DNA of 38,044 nucleotides, taken from NCBI GenBank assembly GCA_903858275.1, contig CAIOIC010000112.1:1-38044 (forward strand). The letters run 5' to 3'. Each line of letters starts with the position of its first letter. The stretch's first letter is position 1. The notes under the pieces were generated by a model that worked only from the letters and a program-made list of their open reading frames with translations, was not told the origin of the DNA and ran no database searches. This document shows positions 24,156 through 33,200 of the stretch, in pieces. Source of the stretch: an uncultured Verrucomicrobia subdivision 3 bacterium (GTDB lineage Bacteria > Verrucomicrobiota > Verrucomicrobiia > Limisphaerales > UBA11358). The position numbers and the translations under genes were made by a program.

Positions 24156-25952
24156 TCAGGCGCGCACTTCCACAATCGTGCCTTTGAATACTTCCAGCGC
24201 CTTCTGGATGAGTGGGTCGTTCTTGAAATCGTCCTTGTTGAAGGCGACCGGGGCCGGCTTCCTTTCCGTTGCCGCTGCCGGTTCGGCGGGCTTGTTTCCC
24301 GCCGTGGTGGACGCAGCCTTTGCGGCGGCGGGGGCCGGCGCTGAAACGGGGGCCATGGTGGGGCGCTCCCAGTTGGCCGGCGCTTCGGACTTGATGAACT
24401 TGACCATTGCCTGGTGATGGCCGAGTTCGGCGAGTTTGGTCGCGATCAAGGTGTGGTTGCGCGAATTGTCCACGAGGCCGAGATGGTCTTCAAACTCCGG
24501 ATCGTAGCCGATGATGAAAATGTTTTTCGCAAACGAGACCGGGTGCGCATCTATCAGGTAGCCGCGCGTGAACGGGCTCACCCGGCCCACGGCTTCCAAG
24601 AGGCTTTTCCAAAGTTCGACCAGGTTGCCGGGCGCCGGCGCCGCTGCGGTCGGAACTGGAACCACCGGCGCCGGGGCGGCGGCCGGTGCCGCCGCTTTGG
24701 GTGCGGGCGGTGGCGGCGCGGGTTCCTGCAGCGAAAATCTGGCCGCCGGGGCCGGGGCCGGGGCGGCTTTGACGGGAGCCGGGGCGGTAACGGGCGAACT
24801 GATTGCCCCGCTGCTGCTGCGTAGCTGGTTTAGCTGTTTCAGCACGGCGTCCAGCGGCAGCGCATTCCGCGCGTCGATGGCGCGGAGCAGCGTGACTTCC
24901 AGCAGGATTTTTTTGGAAGCGGCGTCGCGCAGGCGGAGTTCCGCATCGGCAAAGACTTCGAGAATCCGCGCCAGCGCGTCCGGTTTGGACAGGGCGGACT
25001 GCTCCTTCAGCGCCGCCACTTCGGCTTCGGAGGCTTCCAGCAGTTTCAAATCGCCCTTGGAAACCTGGTAGATGAGGAGATTGCGGAAATGGTTCAGCAG
25101 ATCGCCGAGCAACCGGCCGAGGTCTTTGCCGCCCTGCGCGAGGCTGTTCAATTCTCCCAGCGCGGTGTGGATTTCCCCGGCGAGGACGGCGCGGCTTAAT
25201 TCTAGAATCTGGTTCTGCGCCGCGAGGCCGAACATGGAAAGCACGTCCGCTTCCTCGATCGTGTCGCCGCAGAAGCTGATGAGCTGGTCGAGTGTGGATT
25301 CCGCGTCGCGCATCCCGCCGTCCGCGCCGCGGGCGATGGCGAGGAGCGCCGCGGCCTCAATCGACACTTTCTCTTTGCCGGCGATTTCCGCCAGATGCTT
25401 CGTGATGAGCGCGGAGGGAATCCGGCGCAGGTCAAACCGCTGGCAGCGCGAAAGGATCGTCGGCAGCACCTTCTCCGGGTCGGTCGTCGCGAACATGAAC
25501 TTCACATGGGCGGGCGGCTCTTCCAGCGTTTTCAGCAGCGCGTTGAACGCCGCCGTGGAGAGCATGTGAACTTCGTCGATGATGTAGATCTTGTAGGGCG
25601 AATTGGCCGGGGCGTATTTGCAGGTCTCCCGGAGTTCGCGGACCTGCTCGACGCCGTTGTTGCTCGCGCCGTCGATCTCCATCACGTCGAGCGCGCGGCC
25701 TTCGGTGATCTCGATGCAGCGGGAATCGGTGTCGTCAAAATCGGTCTTCGGGCCGCCGGTGCAGTTGAGGGCCTTGGCGAAAATGCGGGCGATGGTGGTC
25801 TTGCCGGTGCCGCGCGGGCCGCAGAACAGGTAGGCGTGGGCGATGCGCTTCTGCGCGATGGCGTTGGCGAGCGTCTGGGTGACGTGTTCCTGGCCGACGA
25901 CATCGGCGAATTTCTGCGGGCGGTATTTCCGCGCTATGACTTGGTAGGACAT
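24156..25952 (-). CDS. dnaX: DNA polymerase III subunit gamma/tau
   Basis: A 598-residue clamp-loader ATPase. The Walker A motif is GPRGTGKTT (residues 45-53), Walker B with sensor region is IIDEVHML (about 127-134), and the SRC arginine-finger motif is ILSRCQRFDLRRIP. The clamp-loader collar spans about 225-360, then a Pro/Ala-rich linker (about 375-440) and a tau-like C-terminal domain. In the zinc module Cys64 and Cys79 are kept, but the two inner ligands are Asp73 and Asp76 (LNC...DFDDTDSRC) instead of Cys. The ATG at 25952 is preceded only by heptamer repeats. I see no obvious slippery frameshift site for a short gamma form. Confidence 0.96.
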   Translation of the reverse strand: MSYQVIARKYRPQKFADVVGQEHVTQTLANAIAQKRIAHAYLFCGPRGTGKTTIARIFAKALNCTGGPKTDFDDTDSRCIEITEGRALDVMEIDGASNNGVEQVRELRETCKYAPANSPYKIYIIDEVHMLSTAAFNALLKTLEEPPAHVKFMFATTDPEKVLPTILSRCQRFDLRRIPSALITKHLAEIAGKEKVSIEAAALLAIARGADGGMRDAESTLDQLISFCGDTIEEADVLSMFGLAAQNQILELSRAVLAGEIHTALGELNSLAQGGKDLGRLLGDLLNHFRNLLIYQVSKGDLKLLEASEAEVAALKEQSALSKPDALARILEVFADAELRLRDAASKKILLEVTLLRAIDARNALPLDAVLKQLNQLRSSSGAISSPVTAPAPVKAAPAPAPAARFSLQEPAPPPPAPKAAAPAAAPAPVVPVPTAAAPAPGNLVELWKSLLEAVGRVSPFTRGYLIDAHPVSFAKNIFIIGYDPEFEDHLGLVDNSRNHTLIATKLAELGHHQAMVKFIKSEAPANWERPTMAPVSAPAPAAAKAASTTAGNKPAEPAAATERKPAPVAFNKDDFKNDPLIQKALEVFKGTIVEVRA

Positions 25953-26018
25953 TTACAATTTACGATTTACGATTTACGCACGGATTGCAACTGCGAAGCA
26001 AATCGAAAATCGTAAATG
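25951..26018. repeat. Heptamer arrays in inverted orientation forming a hairpin in the dnaX leader
   Basis: ATTTACA, ATTTACG, ATTTACG, ATTTACG (25951-25978) overlaps the dnaX start codon. The complementary array CGAAAATCGTAAAT (about 26004-26017) sits 26 bp away, so the transcript between the SRP RNA and dnaX can form a stem of 13 of 14 paired positions with the start codon at its foot. Confidence 0.75.
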
Positions 26019-26023
26019 AAAAA

Positions 26024-26121
26024 GGTGCCAGGGTGACCACGGCAGATACGGAGCAAACTGCCGTTGCTGCCTTCCGGCCCTGGCGGGGTTCGTAAGTCCA
26101 CATTCCATGGGCCCTGGCGCC
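26024..26121 (-). ncRNA. ffs: Signal recognition particle RNA, small bacterial type (4.5S)
   Basis: On the minus strand this 98-nt segment holds the SRP domain IV core: GCCAGGGCCGGAAGGCAGCA with the GGAA tetraloop region and the asymmetric internal loop, then AACGGCAG. The ends pair (GGCGCCAGGG with CCCTGGCACC), and a TTTTT run follows the 3' end (26019-26023). The RNA binds Ffh and targets membrane proteins. The gene is 71 bp upstream of dnaX and on the same strand. Exact ends are estimated from the closing helix. Confidence 0.93.
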
Positions 26122-26189
26122 GGTAGGTTGCGCCACTTGGCGCGCCGCTTCAAGGAGAAACGCTTGGGGGTGGAATTAAAACATTGCCG

Positions 26190-26444
26190 TCGGCAAACTG
26201 CCTCCGCCCGCTGCGCTGTGCTTGGCTGCTGACCATCGCGCCCGCGAGACCAAACCTTGACTGCATCTCGTGCAATGGAAATCTCCAAACAATAGCTCAA
26301 CTCTCGCTTCAGCAACTCGTCCGAATTTTGCGGAATCACCTCTGCTCGTGAGTGAGACGTAAAATCTCCGGAGACTTGCTCCGCAAAGATGACTCCATCT
26401 TTGTCAAAGTCCTCAAGCTGCTCGCAAATATCTGGAATCGTCAT
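26190..26444 (-). pseudogene. Probable truncated gene upstream of the SRP RNA
   Basis: A frame starting at ATG 26444 gives about 85 residues of plausible acidic protein (MTIPDICEQLEDFDKDGVIFAEQVSG..., then LSYCLEISIARDAVKVWSRGRDGQQPSTAQ). After that it turns into Arg/Pro-rich nonsense and runs through the SRP RNA gene on the same strand, which a real gene would not do. The good part has Asp/Glu-rich composition and normal hydrophobic spacing. I read it as the 5' part of a gene whose 3' end was lost by deletion or frameshift. I do not recognise the family. It could also be a small intact gene with a different stop if the assembly has a frame error. Confidence 0.45.
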
Positions 26445-26572
26445 AAGGCGCCTGACAGGCGGTGGGTTGAAATTCTGCGGCCTATCCGCTTTGTCCTGAC
26501 CGCAGGTTGGATTGGTTTTACTGTTGCCGGCGGAGTTTGTCCGGCCGCTTCCCGCCGCTTCCCGCAGATGTT

Positions 26573-27003
26573 TTTATTCTGCGCCAATCTGCGCCATCTG
26601 CGGGCAGATCCTGAAGTTCCCGCTTTCCGTTGTCTCGTGGTCCGTAGTCCGTGGTCTGACCTCTGACCCTTGAATATTGGCTGTTGGTTGCTGGATGTTG
26701 AATGTTGTCTTCCTGCTTTCCTGCTTTCCTTATTGAGTTTATCCCGGCGTTGCCCGCCGATTTATTAATCTGCGCCAATCTGCGCCATCTGCGGGCAGAT
26801 CCTGAAGTTCCCGCTTTCCGTTGTCTCGTGGTCCGTAGTCCGTGGTCTGACCTCTGACCCTTGAATATTGGCTGTTGGTTGTTGGATGTTGAATGTTGTC
26901 TTCCTGCTTTCCTGCTTTCCTTATTGAGTTTATCCCGGCGTTGCCCGCCGATTTATTAATCGGCGCCAATCTGCGCCATCTGCGGGTAGATCCTGAAGTT
27001 CCC
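26573..27003. repeat. Tandem 191-bp repeat, about 2.25 copies
   Basis: The segment GCGCCAATCTGCGCCATCTG occurs at 26581, 26772 and 26963, exactly 191 bp apart, with nearly identical sequence between. The third copy ends near 27003. Each unit is itself built of smaller tandem repeats: period 7 GTGGTCC/GTAGTCC/GTGGTCT (26637-26657), TCTGACC twice (26655-26668), TTGGCTG/TTGGTTG/CTGGATG/TTGAATG (26677-26704), and period 8 TTCCTGCT units. The 779-bp gap 26445-27223 contains no gene I can support. Confidence 0.9.
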
Positions 27004-27223
27004 GTCCTCGTTTCGCGTCTTGGCGCCTTGGCGTGAGCCAGATTACCGCCCTCCCATTTCTTGTATTTCGCGGTTTCAAAGGCTGGATTTGGGTTGAGCC
27101 GGCAATGTTGAAAAATTAGTTGCATAGTTGCAATAATCGAAATAGCTTTTCCGCATTGTTCTCTACCCGAAAAAATTACGTTAATATTTTTGTCGCCGCC
27201 CGCAATTTAACCCCACCCCAGCT

Positions 27224-30200
27224 ATGAACCCCTCAACTAATTCCACCTCCCTTGAAACCTCGTCGCCGCGCCTTTGGCTGCGCGTCACGAGCCGCTTGCT
27301 GCTGCTGGCGGCGCTGCTGTGCGCCGTTGGCGCCTCGGCGCAATCCACGAACTGGCTCAGCGGCACGAACCTGCTCACCACCGCCTACGGCACGCTCGCT
27401 GACAATGACGTGGTGAACAATGCCACGCTGATCATCACCAACGGCGGCGCGCTGACCGCCAATCAATTGAATGTGGGCCCCACCAACCGCGCCACGCTCA
27501 CGCTGGATACCAACGGCGGCATCCTCACCGTCAATACCTTGCTGGCCACGAACGTCATCCGCTTCGGCGTGACCAACTCCTTCGTCAATTTGAACGGCGG
27601 CGCGCTGACCACGTCGAATGCGGCCACGGCGATTGCGGCCCATATTCTGGTGGCCAGCAATGCCACCTTCAACCTCAACAGCAGTTGGAACCTGAATGGC
27701 GGCTCCAACTTCATCGCCTCTGTTGGCTCCGGCACCCCGGCGGGGAGCTTGGTTGTCGGCAACGCCACCAGCAACGTGGTGGTCACCGTCAATTCCAACG
27801 CCACCTTCCTCAACAGCAGCCCCGCAAGCTTGACGACCAACGTTAATAATTTGTTTATTGGCAACGGCAACGCCACCGGCAACCTGCTGATCATCACCAA
27901 CGGCGGGCAGGCCACCATCCGCAACGGTTCGGGCAGCGTTAATTTGATCGTTGGCAATAGTGTGGGGGCCAATTCCAACGGCCTTATTGTGGCGGGCGCG
28001 GACGGCGCCGGCAAAAAGGCGACCTTGAATGCCGGTGGCGACCGGATTTATGTCGGCAACGGAGTGACGGGCGGGATCAATAATTATCTCCGGGTGGATG
28101 CGGGCGGGGTCATCACCAATGCTCAATTGTTTTCATGGGCGATCAACTCCGGCATCGTCATCACCAATGGCGGATATGCATCCGGCTCCGGGGCCACGTT
28201 TGGCCGGCAGGGTTTGAACAACCTGTGGACCATTGCGGGCACGGATGCGGCCGGCAGCCGGTCCACGCTGCTGCTGACGGCCAGCGGCATGAACATTGGC
28301 GGGGCCCAAATCGCGACCGGGGCCACCCCCGGCACGAACAACGTGCTCTGGGTGGGGCAGAATGGCTTGTTCACCAATACCACCGGCGGCAAGATTAATG
28401 TCGGTGCGGACACCAACGCCTTGGGCAACTCGCTCGTCATCGCCGACGGCGGTCAGGTCTATGCCAACGCCGCCAGCCAGATCGGCTCCACTGTCAGCGC
28501 CAACAGCAATTCCATCACCATCGGCGGCTCCTTCGGCACGACCAACTCGCTCTTGAGCCTCGGCAATGCCAGCCTGACCATCGGCAACCACGCGCAGGCC
28601 ACGAACAACTCGCTGACGCTGAACAGCGGCGGCGTGCTGACGAACGTCAGCTCGATTGCTATTGGCGGTGTGAATTCCGTGCTGGCCATCAACAGCGGCG
28701 CCACGCTGGCATTGACGGCGGTCACCAATGGCAACGTGATTGCCAACAATGCCTCCGTCAATCCGACGTATCAAATCCAGTCCGGCGGCGCGGTCATCAT
28801 TGACACGGTGGGCTACACGGTCACAAGTCAATTGCCGTTGCAGGAAGACCCGGGCAACCCGGGCGGCAGCCTGACCAAGCGGGGCACCGGCACGCTGACG
28901 CTCAATGGCGCCAGCACCTACAGTGGCGGCACCGTTCTCGCCGCCGGCACGCTCGGCCTTGGCCATGCCGCCGCGCTGGGCGCGAGCGGCACGATTGACC
29001 TCACCGGCAACGGCGGCCTGCGCTGGGGCGCGGGCATCAACGTGGATTTGTCTGGCCGGCTGCAACTTCAAGACGGCATCACGGCGACCTTTGACACCGG
29101 CACCAACAGCGTGACGTTCGCCAGCGCGCTGCTTTTGGGCGGTTCCGGCACGGCGGGGTTGGCCAAGCTGGGCACCGGCACGCTGACGCTGGGCACCCCC
29201 AATACTTACACCGGCCCGACGGCGGTCAGTGCCGGCACGCTGCTGGTCTCCGGCGATGCTTCCGCTGCCACCGGCGCGGTGACGGTCTCCTCTTTGGCGA
29301 CGCTGGGCGGTGCGGGCAATCTGGGCGGCAATGTGACGCTGGCCGCCCTCGCCAATCTGGTGCCCGGCGGTTACAACAGCATCGGCACCCTGAACGTTCC
29401 CGGTCTGGCCCTGACCAGCGACACGCTTTATTTTGACTTGTCCAGCGATGGCTCGCTCTCGTCGGACACAGTGAACATCGCCAATAATCTCACCCTTTCC
29501 GGCGTCAATGTCATCGTGCTGAACTTCCCGACGGGGCCGGCCCCGGAGGGCACCTACACGCTGATGACCTATGCGGCGACAAACGGGCCGGGCAGCCTTG
29601 TTCTGTTCGGCAGTTATCCGAATGCTGTGCTCAACGTGGGTCTCACCAGCGTGACGATCACGGTTGCCCCTGCCACCACCACCTTTGAATTGAAGTGGAG
29701 CGGCACCGAGGACAGTGTCTGGACGACAGTGAACAACTGGTTGAATGGCGCGGGGCCGGCTTCGTATGCGGATGGCGACGCGGTGATGTTTGACGACACG
29801 GCTTCGGGCAATTTCATTGTCACCGGCGGCGCGGTAGCGCCTGGCTCGGTCACCTTTAACAATAGCGCCACGACCTACACCAACTCCGCGGCCATCGGCG
29901 GCACGGGCCCGGTGGTCAAGCTGGGTTCGGGCGCGGTCACGCTCAGCGGCAATAACAGTTTCAGCGGCGGGTTGACCTTGAATGCGGGCGCGTTGCGGCT
30001 CGGCAGCACCAATGCGCTGGGCACCGGCTTGTTCACCATTAACGGCGGCACGCTGGACGCCACGCTGGCGCTTACCAACGTGGACAACAACGCGCAGGTG
30101 TGGAACAACGACTTCACCTTCACCGGCACGGCGAATCTGAACCTCGGCGCCGGCGCGGTCACCCTCGGGGCGAACAGCGCGGTCACGGTCAGTGCGAACA

Positions 30201-33200
30201 CGCTGGCGGTGGGCGGCGCGATCGGCGACGGCGCGGCGAACGGCTTCACCAAGCTGGGCGCGGGCACCCTGTCGTTGAGCGCCAACAGCACCTACACCGG
30301 TCCGACCCTCATCGGCGCGGGCACGGTCGTCATCACCAATGCGCCGCAGGCCCTCGGCGCCACGGCGGGCGGCACCACGGTCAGCAATGGCGCCACCCTC
30401 AAGCTTTACGGCGGCCTGACCATCAGCGGCGAACCGTTGACGCTGGGGGCTTACAATGGCGGGGTCGTCAATTTGCAAAGCGCCACCGGCTCGAACGTCT
30501 GGACCGGCCCCGTCACCGTGAACGGGACGAATTACTTTGCCCGTGTGGAAACCGCCGTGGCCGGCGCGGCGCTCACCTTGAGCGGCCCCGTCAACGTGGA
30601 TGCGAGTGGCGTGATCAGCTCCAACCTCGGCCTCCAACTGGTGGCCCAGGGCGACGGCCCGATCCTCATCAGCGGCAATATCACGAACAGCGGCGGTTTC
30701 ATCCGCGCCTCCGGCGGCGTGGGCGTGGTGACGCTTGCCGGCACCAACAGTTACACCGGCAAGACGGATATCGGCGGCGGCACGCTGCTGATCAACGGCG
30801 ATAACTCCGCCGCCATCGGCCCGGTGACGGTGAATCAGACCTCCTCCACCCAGATCGGCACGCTGGGCGGCTCGGGCGTCATCGGCGGCAAAGTGCTGAT
30901 GAATACGGATACCATCCTGGCTCCGGGCGGCACCAACAACGTGGGCACCCTGACGCTGACGAACACCCTGACGCTGACCACCAACAAGCTGTTCTTTGAT
31001 CTGACCCCGACGACGAACGACCAGCTGGTCGTCGGTGCGGCGCTGACCAACATCGGGGTGAACACGATCTATCTGACGGGTTCCGCGCCCGCCGGCACGA
31101 ACACGCTGATCACCTTCGGCTCCCTCACCGGCCCCGGCTCCTTTGTGCTGGGGGCGACCTATGGGAATGTTTACCTGATCACCAATGGCTTGAGCCTCCA
31201 GTTGGTGGTGACCGGCACCGGCTTCACCAGCCTGACGTGGAAGGGTTATTTGAGCGGCACATGGGACGTGACGAGCACCAACTGGCTCGGGAACGGGGTG
31301 ACCAATTTCAATCCCGGCAACGACGTGCTCTTTGACGACACCTTGGCGGCGAATAACGCCCTCACCAACACGGACAGCGTCCTGCCCGGTTCCGTGACCG
31401 TCAACAACAGCCTCACCAACTACACCATCGCCACGGCCATCGGCGGATCAGCGGGCGTGACCAAGCTCGGCAGCGCCAGGCTCACGCTCAGCGGCACCAA
31501 CTCCTACAGCGGCGTGACGATGGTGAATCAGGGCACTCTGGCCATCACCACCAACACCGCCCTCGGCTCGGCGCTTGGCGGCACGGTTATCTTCGACACG
31601 GGTTCCACGGTCAACGGCGGCCAGTTGTCGCTCAACAACGTCCTCACCCTGGCTGAACCCGTTTCCATCACGGGACCGGGCGATGGCTTCTTGAATAACT
31701 ACACCGCGTGTCTTGATGCGGCGAGCGGCACCAACAGCCTTACCGGCACGATTACCATCGTGTCCAATACGCCCACCCGCATCAGTGTCAGCGGGGCCAA
31801 TACCGTGCTGAACCTCAGCGGCCTCATCCAGCGTAGTTCCGGCGGCACGAACAGCATTAATTTTAACATGACCGGTACTGGTGGCACGCTCAACGTTAAT
31901 AGCGCCATCCAAAATCCCGGCGGTGTCATTTACGCCCATAGCGGCGGTGGCTCCGTGGTGTTCAATGCGGCCGGCAACAATATCGGCGACGTCATGGTGC
32001 AATACGGCGGCAATCTGAAAGTCACCGTGACCGATGCCTTGGCAACCAACCGGAACCTCTGGATTGGCGGCACTTCCACTACGGATGGGGTTGGCACGGG
32101 CACCTTCTATCTGCTGGGGGTCAGCCAGACCGTCAACTCCCTGAACGGCCAGGTGGGCACCAATGCCAATACTTTCTTGCGCCGGATCACCAGCACCAAC
32201 GCCAATGCGATGACGCTCACCGTGGGTAGCCTCGGCGGCGGCGGCACCTTCGACGGCGTGATTGAGAACGGCACTGGCGGTGGCGCCATTGCGTTCACCA
32301 AGGTGGGCAGCGGCACTGAAATCTTCGCCGGCAACCGGGCCAACACCTACACCGGCAACACCATCATCAACGGCGGCGTCCTCCAACTGGCCAAGTTCGA
32401 CGGCACCAACTCCATCGCGGGCAATGTGCTCATCCTTGCGGGCACTTTGCAAAACCTGACGAACAACCAGATTGCCGATACCGCCACCGTGGTCCTCAGT
32501 AATTCGGTCGCCAAGTGGGACCTCAACGGCCGGAGCGAAACCGTGGCCAACGTGGATATGCAGAATGCGAATACGGGTGGTGGCTTGAACCTTGGTTTAA
32601 GCGGCGTGCTCACGATCAGCGGCACGCTCAACCATGTGCTGGGCGACATCACCCTGACCAGCGGCGGCACGGGTGCCAGCATCAACGCCAATACCGTGAC
32701 GAACTTGGGCGGCACCTGGACCTTCGGCACTGCGGTGGCTGGTCCTGGCCAGCAGTTGATTATCGGTTCCGGCGGCCTCGTCCTCGGCGGCGGCACCACC
32801 ATCGCCATCAACTCGGCACCCAACAACGCGAACTCCATCACCCTCAGCGGCAATCTGACGACCCTGGCTGGCAGCCCGGTCAACACCATTTCCGACGCTT
32901 CTACGCCCTATGGCTACTTCAAGCTCGACGGCAGCCGGACGTTCAATATCAACAGCGACCTGACGATTTCCGCGCGGATCACCAATGGTGCCGGCGTTGG
33001 GGCCCTCACCAAGACCGGCTTGGGCGCGCTGACGCTCTCCGCCACCAACTTCTACACCGGGGCCACGGTCGTCTCGAACGGCACCTTGATCCTCCCCGCC
33101 AGCGCCACCATCTCGAACTCGCCGAGCATCAGCATCGCGGGCGGCACGCTGACGCTGGTGGCGAACTCGAACGGCATCGTCAATGATCGCATTGGCAACG

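Noticed and set aside
26573..27003. Possible CRISPR array
   Set aside because: Units are 191 bp and contiguous with no unique spacers, made of simple tandem sub-repeats; no cas genes in the window.
28133..30637. 834-codon open frame on the minus strand opposite the giant protein
   Set aside because: Arg/Gly/Ala/His-rich composition without motifs, and it mirrors the codon pattern of the Gly/Thr/Asn-rich plus-strand protein. Similar minus frames (32597-34504, 34946-37246) have the same cause.
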